Positions 11,461 to 24,044 of a DNA stretch of 64,000 bases are shown one piece after another. The stretch's first letter is position 1; each line of letters begins with the position of its first letter. A model generated the notes under the pieces. The model did no database searches and had not been told where the DNA came from. It saw nothing but the letters and a program-made list of their open reading frames with translations. Origin of the DNA: Chiridota heheva (lineage: Eukaryota > Echinodermata > Holothuroidea > Apodida > Chiridotidae); contig JAIGNY010001857.1 in NCBI GenBank assembly GCA_020152595.1, positions 1,310,001 to 1,374,000 on the forward strand, written 5' to 3'. A program made the translations under genes and the position numbers.

Positions 11461-11880
11461 ATGACACAAATCAAAAGATTTTTTAAGAAAACAATCGATC
11501 TAATTGATGCAAAAAATTACCTAAAATGTATTCCTCTGTCGAAGAATGCCTCAAGCAGCAATACTTCCAATTTGGATCTACTTCTTGCTGAGTTGGATCG
11601 ACACTTCAAACAAGAGACCTTATCTAGGATCTTGGAGATGGTAGATACCATCAGCGATTATTACACTCCAGCAAAAAGGAGGTGCCATAACTATCCCGCC
11701 ACAAGTACAGCAACTTTATGGAAATGACATCGACAGTAAACACTTAAAAATACACTTGTCCATGGCACCCGATGTTGTATAAAAGGCCTTCAACTGGTTC
11801 AACGACAGATAGCCATCATCCCAAAATCGCTGATATTTTAGCAAAGGATGGATTGGCATTAGGAGCGGAGAAAGGGTCCC
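11461..11880 (+). pseudogene. hAT-family transposase-like fragment, frameshifted
   Basis: The first frame (11461-11727) encodes an 88-residue segment with LDLLLAELDRHFKQETLSRI, the spacing seen upstream of the C-terminal dimerisation region of hAT transposases related to ZMYM1-type host proteins. Near 11690 the likely continuation moves to another frame containing QQLYGNDIDSKHLKIHLS, meets a stop, and a further piece, ADILAKDGLALGA, follows near 11830 in another frame. The N-terminal zinc finger, the catalytic region and the C-terminal dimerisation motif are missing. The family call is from memory of such proteins, not a search. It is a dead fragment and its link to the hAT-like element at 33.9 kb is unknown. 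Confidence 0.45.
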
Positions 11881-11989
11881 CTCTCAGGGGTGGTGTCAAG
11901 ACTCCCAAGACCCATACATAATTTACCAGTCACAAGCGGAAAAAGTACACTGGCAAATAAAGTTTATATCAATGTTCAAGTTGCTACTA

Positions 11990-12320
11990 ATCGGGAAATC
12001 TCTAGTTTTCGGAAAATATACCCTTTAATTTTTAGGAAATTTGGCTTCATTTTCAGGATATTTTCTTCACATTTTGGGAAAGTTGCTTCAGTTTTGGGCA
12101 ATTTTTGTCCGATTTTCAGAAAACTTTCTTGAGCTATTGGGTATTAAACAAAATTTGCTCATTTTCCCTCATTTTTGAACAGTTTTTGCAATTTTTGAGA
12201 AATTCTGCCATTTTTCTTTAAATTTTAGGAATATTTTACCCCAGTTTCTCAAGAATTTTACCAAATTTCTCTTCAACTTTTTCAATATGATCTTAACAAT
12301 TTCTTAATTTTACCTAGCTC
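11990..12320. repeat. Degenerate T-rich CAATTTTCAGAAA-type tract
   Basis: A run of loosely repeated ~25-30-bp motifs such as ATTTTCAGGATATTTTCTTC and TTTTTGAGAAATTCTGCC. The same style of sequence occurs at about 42.37-42.72 kb and, on the opposite strand, at 0.96-1.16 kb. It has no coding meaning and looks like an old decayed tandem array. Confidence 0.55.
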
Positions 12321-12442
12321 CCAACAAGGAATTTGAAATTCTCTTAGAGAGCTATGACTCTTGTTGGGTTGGCATCTTCAACTTATGATTGAATTTGTAA
12401 GAGTTACAACATGCAAAATTCAGTTAATTCTAAGCTTAAGCT

Positions 12443-13680
12443 TGATGGGTCTACATAATAAAATAGAGAGGTATTCCTGTATAAAAACAAAGTATTCATG
12501 GGTCTACATATTCACATAGAGAGGTCTTCCTGTACAACAACAAAGTATTGAAGGGTCTACATAATAGAATAGAGGTCTCCCTGCATAAAAACAAAGTATT
12601 GATAGGTCTACATAATAAAATAGAGGTCTTCCTGTATAAAAACAAAGTATTGATGGGTCTACATAATAGAATAGAGGTCTTCCTGTATAAAAACAAAGTA
12701 TTGATGGGTCTACATAATAGAATAGGGAGGTCTTCCTGTATAAAAACAAAGTATTTATGGGTCTAAATAATAAAATAGAGGCCTTCCTGTATAAAAACAA
12801 AGTATTGATAGGTCTACATAATCACATAGAGAGGTCTTCCAGTATAACAACAAAGTATTGATGGGTCTACAAAATAGAATAGAGGTCTCCCTGCATAAAA
12901 ACAAAGTATTGATGGGTCTACATAATAGAATAGGGAGATCTTCCTGTATAAAAACAAAGTATTGATGGGTCTAAATAATAGAATAGAGAGGCCTTTCTGC
13001 ATAAAAACAAAGTATTGATGGGTCTACATAATAGAATAGAGGCCTTCCTGTTTAAAAAACAAAGTATTGATGGGTCTACATAATAGAATAGGGAGGTCTT
13101 CCTGTATCAAGACAAAGTACTGATGGGTCTACATAATAGATTAGAGGTCTCCCTGCATAAAAACAAAGTATTGATGGGTCTACATAATAGAATAGGGAGG
13201 TCTTCCTGTAGAAAAACAAAGTATTGATGGGTCTACATAATCACATAGAGGTCTTCCTGTATAACCACAAAGTATTGATGGGTCTACATAATAGAATAGA
13301 GGTCTCCCTGCATAAAAACAAAGTATTGATGGGTCTACATAATAGAATAGGGAGATCTTCCTGTATAAAAACAAAGTATTGATGGGTCTACATAATAGAA
13401 TAGAGGCCTTCCTGCATAAAAACAAAGTATTGATGGGTCTAAATAATAGAATAGAGAGGCCTTTCTGCATAGAAACAAAGTATTGATGGGTCTACATAAT
13501 AGAATAGGGAGATCTTCCTGCATAAAAACAAAGTATCGATGGGTCTACATAATAGAATAGGGAGATCTTCCTGCATAAATACAAAGTATTGATGGGTCTA
13601 CATAATAGAATAGGGAGATCTTCCTATATCAAAAACAAATTATTGTTAGGTCTACATAATAGAATAGGGAGATCTTCCTA
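12443..13680. repeat. ~51-53-bp minisatellite, about 24 copies
   Basis: The unit reads TATTGATGGGTCTACATAAT, then AGAATAGAG(GG)AGGTCTTCC, then TGTATAAAAACAAAG. Length alternates mainly between 51 and 53 bp because of a GAGA/GGGA insertion beside the AGAATAG block, and one copy has an extra A. Minus-strand frames of 62-98 codons carry a repeating YCFYTGRPLFYYVDPSIL-like peptide. They follow from the 51-bp unit and are not genes. The last two copies are the most degenerate. Confidence 0.95.
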
Positions 13681-16600
13681 AAAAAAAAACCTCTAACTAT
13701 TTCCAAAATCTGTGGCCCATACTTATTTTGAGGGTTTTCCGATTTTCAGTTTTAATAGATTTTGAAACAATTCAGTTTTTGCTTTATCATAAAATGTACA
13801 GAGTAATCTCTCTCTGCAATTACAAAGAATTCTACGTTTCTTTGAACATAATCATCAAAATATGCAATTAAACTTTTGTCATTAATTGTTTTATCAAATG
13901 GCACCCAATTTAAAACAACATCAAAATTTAATCTGCAACAAAACTGGACCATGATTTTTTTATACTGATAACTTATATTACAATTATCATTCCATAAGGA
14001 ACAAATATTATGTCAACAACTATAATGTTGTTCCAAGTCAATGGACTATTTACTGTGAATCACCAAACCACAGTTCACATTATAACTTACTTGAAAATAA
14101 CAAAATCCAAAATCTACTTTTTGCAACAACTTAATTTATACAACAAAGGTTTAAATTTTTTAGGAAAATGTCAGACACCTTTCAATTTTGCAAATATAAG
14201 AGCTACGGGAAGGGGGGGGGGGGAGAGGGAGAAGGGGGCAGGGGCAAGATATCTTGGGAAATGACCATACATGTGTATCTAGTACTGAAGTGTATAGAGT
14301 TCTGGCAAGCAGCTTATCATAAATTAAAGGTACATGTATGTCTCAAGCACAAACTATAATTCAGCAGTTCAAGTTTGAGTCAGGTAATCAAACATTGAGG
14401 GTCTTTAAGTGTATACACTCTTTAAGATATTAATAGCATTCTTAAGACTTTTAAATGCCTACAATTTCAGTCAATGGAATGCGTTATTTCACTTATTTGT
14501 TGCTTAGAGTATTGCTAAGATCCAACGGTCAAAGCTGAACTGCTTTCTTCTGTTTCGAAAATGAAATTTTGTGAGGTTTAATATCTGCCCACATATGTCA
14601 CAAATCTGCAAGTAGGTGTGAAAATTCCTATAACGCAGTAATACTATTCCTCTCATTGCCATTTTCATGGTTTTGATAGATTCCATTAAAGGTGGCACCT
14701 AGGGTGAATATAAGCCTCATGAGACACTTTATCTGCACATTTATGAATCCTGAAATTAAAACATTAGCAGTACGTAAATGCAGGGAGGATATCAGTTTAT
14801 ACATGATAGTGTTGCAGTATTTCCAGGGGCGGGGGAAGGGGGGGAGGGGGGTCTAAAGTGGGTATTTACAGAGTGAAATATATATAGGAAAATAAAGTAG
14901 ATGACATTTTTAAACAACTTATCTCTCTCTTACTAAATATCTCAAATTATTTCTAGATTTGCCAATTCTTCCACTCCCCTTAATCTGCGCCCCTGGCTTT
15001 GTTCGCTTTCATAGACCAAAATGCAGAGTACATAAACCTTTGAAATTGTGTTTTCTTCTGTTCTTCTTATGTAATTTGATAGAAAATGTACACATTCTTT
15101 TAGTATCCATGACTGATTGTTTAATTTTATGAAATTATGTTTGAGAATAATTCATATTCTAAGCATAAAAAGACTTTGTATTTACTTTTAAACCTTTCCC
15201 CCAAAAAACAAAAATTGATAGATCCCCTGATGGATACACCCTCATATGGGAATGTGTTTTATATGCTTGCAATAATCTCCTTAACTCTGCAAAACGCTCT
15301 GAAAAATCACACATATTTTGCACTTCAAACGTTTTAACTAAAGAGTCTCTGAATATTTTGTTCCATTTTAAACGGTATAGAGAACTTGAATTCATTATCT
15401 ATCTTTTGAGACCATTTTCATTTAATCATTCAAAAATAAAGTACCGTACTTTGTTAACTATAAAAAGTGTTTTTCTTGTTTTTCAATGGGAGCACAAGCA
15501 AAATCACAAGGTTATCGCCGCTTTGACCTTTGTAACTTATAAATGAAAGTATTTGGGAGTCAATTTCACACGGCCTGACAATTAACATATATCTATTTAC
15601 CATATATATAAAATCCAACGCAATTGGTGCAAAAAAGGGCCCGTACTTTTCAACAAATATAAATCGATGAGAGAAAACATTTCGCGTCCGCTTATGTATC
15701 CCTTTATTTCAATTTGGACATAATCTTAGCACGCCCATGATGCATAAACTGCACTATTGTGTGCAGAAGGTTTCCTGTTGTTTGTGTATTGTAAACATGC
15801 TGTGAAGAGGCGATAAGCATTTCCCAATGTCAGATTTTGGATTATTTTCTTCCATTTAACAGTTTTCTTATATATTTTGTTACACTGAGATAATTTTTTA
15901 TTATATGACTGTATTCATTAGAAATTAAAACATTATTTGGGTGATATATTATCGACAGGCCTAAACGACAACGTTAGGTTGCATTATTATACCAAAAATT
16001 AAGAACTATGCTATTTATTAAATTGTTTGTATGAATTAATATCTGTTTATTATATCCTTAAATAAACTTCTTATATCTTTTCTTATGACTGCATTCTTAA
16101 AAATTGTTTTCTATTTAGCACAAGTACAGTTTGTCATACATTTGTTTAAGAAAAGTGAGTTAAAACATTTTTCTCATCAGTAATGCCTTGTCTAACAAAA
16201 TGTTGAACTGAAGTTGTGTGTGCATCAAATTTCATTTAATTTGTTTTGCTTCAAAGATATTTCATTGGAACTGGCTTAGTTGATAAATAAAATGTTGTCT
16301 AAAGTTCCATTCCACTTGGCCATTTAGCCAAAATCTAAAAGTGATGTGTTCAAAGACCTGTGCATAATTGGCAGCAAACATACATATACTTGCTGTAATA
16401 GTTGGCCTCAAAGGCAATTGATCTTTCATCCTGTAGAAGACTGTTGAAAGTCACATTTTACCATGTTTTTTGCAAAGTGCACAACACTGGTAGGAAAGGA
16501 GGGAGGGGGTGAGGGGAAGTGCAGTGCGGTTTAAAAAACACTTTTGGCCACGATTGTAGATTACACTATACTGAAATCAGGGGTGATTCCTAAACAATTT

Positions 16601-18461
16601 AACAAGGGGGGCACAAGGGGGGCTCACAAAGAGAGGGTCAAAGCACAATGTGCCCTGGTAACATTTGCTTTATCTTCCCAGACAATGATAACCTTCTGAC
16701 TTATGCCCTAGGCTACTTAACATACGTTGTTAAAGTCTTCCTTTTGAAGAAGAAACTATTGCACAAATTTCAAATTAAAGAAAATCACAGTCAATTGATT
16801 TTATAGAGATCTCATCATTTTCAGATGAGGGGCTGACCCCCCCCCCTCCCCCAAGTCAGGTCAATTTTTAACAAGGGGATGACCCCCGAGAAATCAGCCC
16901 TTACTGAAATGCATACATAAAAAGCCACAAAGATTAACATGATATGTAGTAAGAGACCTAATTTTAACCCATTTCTATATGTTAAAAATATATTTTTTAT
17001 ATTTTTTAGGATGAACCAGTTCACGCTTCAATTATCAGATAAGAGCTCGCAAAAGACCTATATCTGATGCAAATCTCCACTGAATTTTCCTGAAATTATG
17101 CAAAAAGCTGGTTTAAGTTGAAAAATCAATGGCATGGCCCCACAACACAGTGATTCAGACATGGGAGCTTCAAAAGCTTCCTCAATTACACTTGCGCACC
17201 CAGAGGCAGCCTCCCTTATTTCACTAATCAATATACTTTCCATGAGGAGAGTGATTAGATGACATTTTGTAAGACCATCTTTCTATAAAACAGACATCAA
17301 TAATGTTGCTTCACAGCCTTTCAATGATATTGTGATGAAGCAAAATTTCACATATGTGTTGGGGTTGTCAAACCGAATCTAATTGAACTGGTGGGTGTTG
17401 TCAAAAGGTTTAATTTCCCAGAACGATTATTGGACAATGCGTGTGTGATGCCAATGGGTTGAAGCAATTAATATATGGTAAATAAACACAAAAAGAACTG
17501 TACATTGTAATATAAAATCTTGTAAGTTGTTGAAAACTCTTGACATAAATACATGAGGAGTTTAGGTCGTTAGTCTCTGTGCTGAAAATATTTCTACAAG
17601 AAAACTGCATCAATTACAACTAAAGTATACATACATGCTCTCTCCTGACAAATCACTCAGCTGTAAATGTTTTAAACATCCAACTATTGTTGCTCAGTAA
17701 GCTTTCTGCTTCATCACCCTGAACTAACAAGGCAAGCAAATACACTGCACTTGCTGGTTAACAATAGATCATTTCATTGAATCAGTAGAGCGGAAAGTTC
17801 AGACAGGGCTAGTATCACATAAATGGTTGTGGTTTTTGACATGCAGGAAGATTAAGCTTTCTGAAATCCACCATATGGCAGATATCTTAATAAACTGTAG
17901 TAACGGTATTTACACAGAATGATATATAAATAATGGAAATTAAAAGTAAACTAAACTAGTGAATCCCTCTTCTGTGCTATTAGGGACCTTTTGCTACGTG
18001 ACCTTCGCTAAGGGTCCTTTGCTAGAGTACTTTGCTAAGAGCTAAAAGTCCTTCATTAAGAGCTGTCGCTAATTATACAATATCTCTTTCAGGCGAAGAG
18101 TCACGGTCCTGTTATGCTTAAAATGATCTGCCACAAAGGCGATGTGCTTTAACTGTTTAAACACTTAGTTTATCGTTTCCTGTTACATCTGAGCATAGAG
18201 TAAAAACCCTGCGAAAATATAACAAATGAGAATACAATAAACCTCTGGTTTTGCTATAGCTCCTAATTTTTATTGCCTCAATATCAATACTTTGACAATT
18301 AATACCTCTTACTCATTCTAACATTTCTGTCAATCCCCAGCCTAATTATACTAACAAAAACTTGATACTCACAGACAATAAGAGACACCAGTTTATTCTT
18401 AGTTTAAATACATTTTCTGGAAAAATACAGTGACTTATTTGAAGCAAAAACTGTGCTCTCA
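13681..18461. other. Long stretch without recognisable genes or repeat families
   Basis: AT-rich DNA in which I recognise no gene, RNA gene or repeat family. Small features are G-rich patches at 14210-14245 and 14826-14852, a C run at about 16836-16851, and a few copies of a GGTCCTTTGCTAAGAG-like motif at about 17975-18075. The longest frames (60-84 codons) start and end at random and contain no domain I know. Confidence 0.5.
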
Positions 18462-18921
18462 CCTCTTGAGCCTATTACAAAGTTCCACCTCTTGAGCATA
18501 TCACAGAGCTCAGTCCCAGTACCTCTGCAGTTGAGCATATTACAGAGCTCAATCCCAGTACCTCTGGAGTTGAGCATATTACAGAGCTCAATCCCAGTAC
18601 CTCTGGAATTGAGCATATTACAGAGCTCAATCCCAGTACCTCTGGAGTTGAGCATATTGCAGAGCTCAATCCCAGTACCTCTATAGTTAAGCATATTGCA
18701 GAGCTTAATCCCAGTACCTCTGGAATTGAGCATATTACAGAGCTCAATCCCAGTACCTCTGGAGTTGAGCATATTACAGAGCTCAATCCCAGTACCTCTA
18801 TAGTTAAGCATATTGCAGAGCTCAATCCCAGTACCTCTGGAGGTGAGCATATTACAGAGCTCAATCCCAGTACCTCTGTAGTTAAGCATATTACAGAGCT
18901 CAATTCCAGTACCTCTGGAGT
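18462..18921. repeat. 39-bp minisatellite, about 12 copies
   Basis: The unit is TTGAGCATATTACAGAGCTC followed by AATCCCAGTACCTCTGGAG. The 39-bp length keeps frames open on both strands and gives a false 174-residue minus-strand frame with the repeat RGTGIELCNMLNS. Variants (CTATAGTTAAG, CATATTGCAG) recur in adjacent units in blocks, a sign of local duplication. Confidence 0.95.
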
Positions 18922-19357
18922 TGTACACATTAACCTCTCTTCATGAGCTTTAACAGATAACTGAAATTAATTTACTTTGCCTTGCTTGGAGCAACGCCCC
19001 AATTAACATAATAACTGGCATAATAATTAACACCTGAGATATACACATACCTAGCATGCATTTGCTAGCTGCCTGGATTACACCTGTTTACCTTGTTTAC
19101 AAAGCAAAAAGTACCAAGTAGAAGGAGGAATTGGTAAACAAGACAGGAATTTTATACCTATATTTGACAGGTGTAATGAAGTCTAATGAAACAGTTTGTA
19201 CCCTACCACAGCAAATTTTGTAATGATCTCAATATGACCTTAAAATATTTCTCCATCAATAACACTTAATTCACTTTATTCTGAAGTAAATTAGCTAACA
19301 TAACCAGTACTGAAACAGGATTTATAAACTAGAATTAAATCACCCTGCAGAGTGCAT
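18922..19357. other. Unassigned spacer
   Basis: AT-rich DNA between the 39-bp array and element C. I see no gene or family match. Confidence 0.5.
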
Positions 19358-20344
19358 ATACCTCTGCCCCTGTTTCTTCCCCACTGAAATACAATCTATC
19401 TCACTGAGAAATCCTCGACCCACCAACTTATAACCCCAAACAATCTCTTTCTCACTGTTGATCTGTATTACCATTTACATTCTAAACACTTCAGGATCAT
19501 CACTTCTGATCATTGCTTTTAGTTAATTTCAGGCAATCCTCACCTCTCCATTTGCAACCTTCCCCTGTTCTAATGTCTCAAATTTTAATCACTTCTTCTT
19601 TAAGCAGTAACAAAACCACACACCAAATTTAATTCAGAATCCAATCAATGTTTGAGCTCTATTCAGGGTAAATTCACATTCCATCATTTGTATTCATGGC
19701 AAAAGCCCATTGTTTTGATTTCTTTGATACCAGAGGCCACTTTACTTGATTTTCTTTGAGCCCATAAAATTGATTGAATGGCAGCTGTTATTTCATGGCA
19801 TGAGCTCACTGTTCAGCACATTCCATTGGAAAGTTTCAATTAAGTGTTGATAATTCTTCCCCTAAAATATCCCTAACCCTCCATTTCTACTCTCCCTCTT
19901 GTTCCAATAAGTGCAAAATTTTAATCACTTCTTCCATAAGCAGTAACAAAACCAAACACCAAATTTAATCAAAATCCAAGCGTGAGTTTTTGAGATTTCT
20001 TGATGACAAACAAAACATCCCCACCCCTTTATTTGCACCTTTCCCCTGTTCCAATGTCTCAAATTTTAATCGCTTCTACTTTAAACAGTAACAAAAGCAT
20101 ACACCAAATTTATTCCAAATCCAATCATCAGTTCTTGAAATCTTGATGACATATAACCAAACAGACTAACAGGGGAAAAACATGTCCCTTTCCCCACACC
20201 CTTCCCCTGTTCCAATATGTCTCAAATTTTAATCACTTCTTCTGCAAGCAGTAACAAAACCACACACCAATGACAGTCAAAGAAACAAACAAACAAACAC
20301 AGGCGAAAACATAACCTCTGTCCAAATTTGTTGGCAGAGGTAAT
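19358..20344 (-). mobile_element. TIR-type element C (copy 2) with internal tandem modules
   Basis: The ends are TACCTCTGCCCCTG (about 19362) and GGCAGAGGTAATA (about 20333), short terminal inverted repeats. On the minus strand it matches 6801-7695. A ~150-bp module (CATCAAGA, AGAACTGATGA, AAATTTGGTGTGTGG, TTTTGTTACTGCTT, GAAGTGATTAAAATTTGAGA, CAGGGGAAGGG) is repeated about four to five times inside. No transposase is encoded. Confidence 0.7.
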
Positions 20345-20629
20345 AAAACAGAAAGATATGACATGACATTTCTTGTCTAATCCGAGGTGAGTTTCTTCAT
20401 AATCGGTTTGTTAATACCTCCAGTTTTAATAAGAACATTGTGTATGTGATGTACGCATGTTTAAATGTGTGGTGTAATGAGACCAGACTTAAGTGTGTTT
20501 TGTGCTACCATATAAAAGAACAGTGTATCATTATATTTATTACAAATGGGCATACTTTTCTACTTCTTGTGTAAACTTCAGCCACAATCCAGCTGCTAAT
20601 TTTGATAGTGAGTTCTATAGTCATTAGGT

Positions 20630-21666
20630 ACCCAATCAATTAGGATCTCAGTCATACCCCAATCAAGTAGGATCAGTCATATCTCAATCAAGTAGGATCT
20701 TAGTCAAATTCCAATCAAGTAGATCTTAGTCATACCACCAATCAAGTAGGATCTAATATATCCCAATCAAGTAGGATCTCAGTCATATTACAATCAAGTA
20801 GGATCTTAGTCATATCTCAATCAAGTAGGATCTTAGTCAGATTCCAATCAAGTAGATCTTAGTCATACCACCAATCGGGTAGGATCTGATATATCCCAAT
20901 CAAGTAGGATCTCAGTCATATCACAATGAAGTAAGATCTTAGTCATACCCCAATCAAGCAAGATATGATATATCCTATTCAAATAGGATCTAAATAGTCA
21001 AACCCAATCAAGTAGGATCTAAGTCATACCCCATTTCAGTAGGAACTCAGTCCTCCCCAATCAAGTAGGATCTCAGTCATACCCCAATCAAGTAGGATCT
21101 GATATATCACAATCAAATATGATCTTAGTCAAGCCCCAATCAAGTGGGATTTCAGTCATATCCCAACCAAGTAGGATCTAAGTCATACCCCAGTAAAGTA
21201 GGATCTTAGTCATACCCCAATCAAATATGATCTTAGTCAAGCCCCAATCAAGTGGGATTTCAGTCATATCCCAACCAAGTAGGATCTAAGTCATACCCCA
21301 GTAAAGTAGGATCTTAGTCAAACCCCAATCAAGTAGGATCTTAGTCAAACCCCAATCAAGTAGGATCTTAGTCATACCCTAATCAAATATGATCTTAGTC
21401 AAGCCCCAATCAAGTGGGATTTCAGTCATATCCCAACCAAGTAGGATCTAAGTCAAACCCCAGTAAAGTAGGATCTTAGTCAAACCCCAATCAAATATGA
21501 TCTTAGTCAAGCCCCAATCAAGTGGGATTTCAGTCATATCCCAACCAAGTAGGATCTAAGTCATACCCCAGTAAAGTAGGATCTTAGTCAAACCCCAATC
21601 AAGTAGGATCTTAGTCATACCCTAATCAAGTAGGATCTGATATATCCCAATCAAATAGGATCTAAT
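20630..21666. repeat. 27-bp minisatellite with higher-order repeat
   Basis: About 38 copies of CCCCAATCAAGTAGGATCTTAGTCATA. In the right half a four-monomer (108-bp) block, marked by CAAATATGATCTTAGTCAAG then GTGGGATTTCAG then AACCAAGTAGGATCTAAG, recurs with the GATC after AAATAT at 21121, 21229, 21391 and 21499. Spacings are 108, 162 and 108 bp, exact multiples of 27. Confidence 0.94.
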
Positions 21667-22095
21667 TGGAAAAGACACTTATTATTTTCAATTGCTGAAA
21701 TATAGGAAAGAATTTGATAAAGATGTTCCCATTAATGCTTCACAGATTTGCATTGATCAATTAACCCAAACTTGCATGAGCCATAACAATGGTTTGTCTC
21801 CTTGAAATTTGATACCCAGTTGTTTTAAAAAAAAAGGTGAATAGCAAATGGCCACTCTTCTAAGGGTTTACAGACCTGCAGTTTGTCTTAATGTAGGAGA
21901 TTTAAGAAATTATCATTTAAACAAACGTACAGCACCCTCCTTTAGAACTTTATTTCAAGATTAGGATTGAAAGCAAAATATCTGATTTCAAATTTTCTGC
22001 ATAAGTGTGCAAAAAAAGAGAAGAGCATGAACACTCCCTTCATCGTTTTCTTCCAAAAAAAAAAAAATTGTTTTGAAAACAAGACTGTTCACACA
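21667..22095. other. Unassigned spacer
   Basis: AT-rich DNA between the 27-bp array and SINE copy B. I see nothing recognisable. Confidence 0.5.
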
Positions 22096-22303
22096 TACAA
22101 GAAAGTAGCTCAGTTGTAAGAGCGTACGACTGAGATGCTGGAGGTACCGGGTTCAAGCCTCGGTCAGGTCTACCCGCTTTTCCACAGCTATGCAGGCAGA
22201 TAGGCCAAACATCAAAGCGGAAGTTGCAGCTCCTGCTCACCCATTCAGCTGTTGAGAGAAGTGGCAATGAATGGTTGAATGGCACTCGCCATCCTTCGGA
22301 GGG
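22096..22303 (+). mobile_element. tRNA-derived SINE copy B, 5' half
   Basis: The tRNA-like head has an A box in TAGCTCAGTTGTAAGAGC and a well-kept B box, GGTTCAAGCCT, at about 22150-22160. The body follows (CTTTTCCACAGCTATGCAGG, GCAGCTCCTGCTCACCC, TGAATGGCACTCGCCATCC) and breaks off after CTTCGGAGGG. The rest of the same SINE resumes at about 24045, on the far side of a LINE. It is a SINE remnant, not a functional tRNA gene. Confidence 0.88.
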
Positions 22304-24044
22304 ATAATGATAACAATTTATTTATAGAGCGTTTTATGTACAATCATATTCACAAATGCTTTACAATGAAAACAATAAATAAAACTACCAAATTGCTGAT
22401 GAAAAATAGCTAAATTAACTATTGAAATAAGCATGTAAGATTTGCGCTCTTAAATCAGCAATGTTCAGTTTTTTCACGATAAAAAATCGAACATCTCAAG
22501 GTCACAGAAAATTTAGGCATCACTGCCCGCACTCCCCATACATACAGTGTTTTATTATACATACACTGTACATACAGAGTTTATTTCAGGAATGGTTAAA
22601 GCGAACACCACGTGAACATGTGTAAGAAATATCGAGTGAGGACGCTGGGAGTAGCAATGTCATAGATGTCAGGCACAATATTGCCATGGCTTTGAACAGA
22701 TGAGTTTTAAGTACTTTTAGAAACATGGATTGATTTTTGGTTTACCTGATTTTAAGTGGTAGTTCATTCCACCAAAGTGCTTCCACCCTAGAAAATGTCC
22801 TCCCACCAAGTGTTGTGTTCTTTGTGGTTGGTACATGAAACCAAACAGCATTTCCATTGTAAAGATTATATTTGGGGCTTTTACAAAATATGAGTTCTTG
22901 AAGATAGTTTGGTGCTTTACAGTGAAAACATTTGATAACTAATACTATAATCTTAAATCTAATTCTCAGAGTAATTGCGAGCCAGTGTAGGGAATGGGGA
23001 ATGGGAGGTATATTGTCATATTTTTTAGCCTTTGTTACTATCCGTGCAGCAAAATCTTGAATAAGTTGAATGGCTTGACTTAAGTTATTTGGCATACCAG
23101 CAAGGAGGGAGTTACAGTAGTCAATGTGGGAATGGGCTAACGCATGTACAAGGGATTCAGCTGATTCGCTAGTTATTCTGTTAATATTGTAAAGATTGAT
23201 AAATGCTGATCTACATTTTTTCATAACATGGGTTTTCATATTTAGGTTGCAATCAAACCAAACACCTAAGTCACGCACACAGCTAACAGCTTTTACTGAC
23301 GCACCACCAACACTGACAGTCCTACTAGTTAGTTTATTGAGCTGTTGACATGTGCCAAAGAAACTACATGTAACCTCTGTTTTCTTATCATTCATTTTTA
23401 GTCTGTGCAGGACCATCCATTTTCTTACATCTTTCAAGCATTTTTCCATTTCCGCAATGTCCCTCATCTCGCATATGACACCAGTGATCTTGAAATTTAG
23501 CATCACTCTATGATCATCTGCATCCTGCAAATTTTGGAACATGCTTTTGTACAATGCTGAAAATTGATGAAGCATATATGGTAAAATGCACAGGGCCACA
23601 GCAGGAACCTTGGGGAACTGAGAAATATATGGGTGTCTCACTGGAAAATTTTCCATTCACAGTTACTCTTTCTACTTCCAATTTGATAAGTATGATTCAA
23701 ACCATTTAAATGGCACATGGGTTATTCCAAACTGGGACGGAGCACTGTCAGCATGGTTGGATGATCACCATATCAGTCACTGCCTGCACTCAAGTGCATC
23801 ACCACTAAAGACATCATTCCATTGTCCATAGCCATCTGCAAGGTCTGACTTGAATCGGACAAGATCTGTTTCAGTGCTGTGATGCACCCGATAAGCTGAT
23901 GGGTAATCAGGCAGCACATCGTTCTTATTCAGTTGTAAAATAACTGCCTTCTCGATGATTTTTGAGAGTAATGGCAGATTGTTAACTTGTCTGTAATTTC
24001 TCAAATCTGTTGGCAGGCCTTCATTTTTAACGATTGGAATTAAG
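22304..24044 (-). mobile_element. 5'-truncated CR1/L2-type LINE inserted in SINE copy B
   Basis: A ~1.74-kb LINE in minus orientation lies between the two halves of a SINE. Its 3' end at about 22304-22380 reads, on the minus strand, TGTAAAGCATTTGTGAATAT, then AAACGCTCTATAAATAAATT and an ATT-rich tail. Its 5' end is truncated inside the reverse transcriptase, just before the LIPIVKNEGLP block at about 24040. Truncation at the 5' end and a defined 3' tail are typical of target-primed reverse transcription. No clear target duplication is visible. Confidence 0.85.
22742..24040 (-). pseudogene. LINE reverse transcriptase, C-terminal part, frameshifted
   Basis: Minus-strand frames carry a non-LTR reverse transcriptase. 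The 75-residue frame at 23777-24004 has NYRQVNNLPLLSKIIEKAV and a HHSTETDLV block. After a gap with frame breaks, another frame near 23600 reads VPQGSCCGP. The 304-residue frame (22742-23656) has DADD at residues 45-48, where the catalytic box is normally YADD, then KWMVLHRLKMNDKKTEV, LGVWFDCNLNMKTHV, HIDYCNSLLAGMPNNL and LHWLAITLRIRFKI. These place it in the CR1/L2/Jockey group. No endonuclease domain is present. Frameshifts and truncation make it non-functional. Confidence 0.85.

Noticed and set aside
17058..17243. A 61-codon minus-strand frame as an exon
   Set aside because: It is slightly less AT-rich than its surroundings and starts with ATG, but there is no domain, no convincing partner exon and no sign of conservation in the window.
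18404..18930. 174- and 151-codon minus-strand frames as Cys-containing repeat proteins
   Set aside because: The 39-bp unit keeps the frames open. Two frames overlap completely and neither extends into unique coding DNA.
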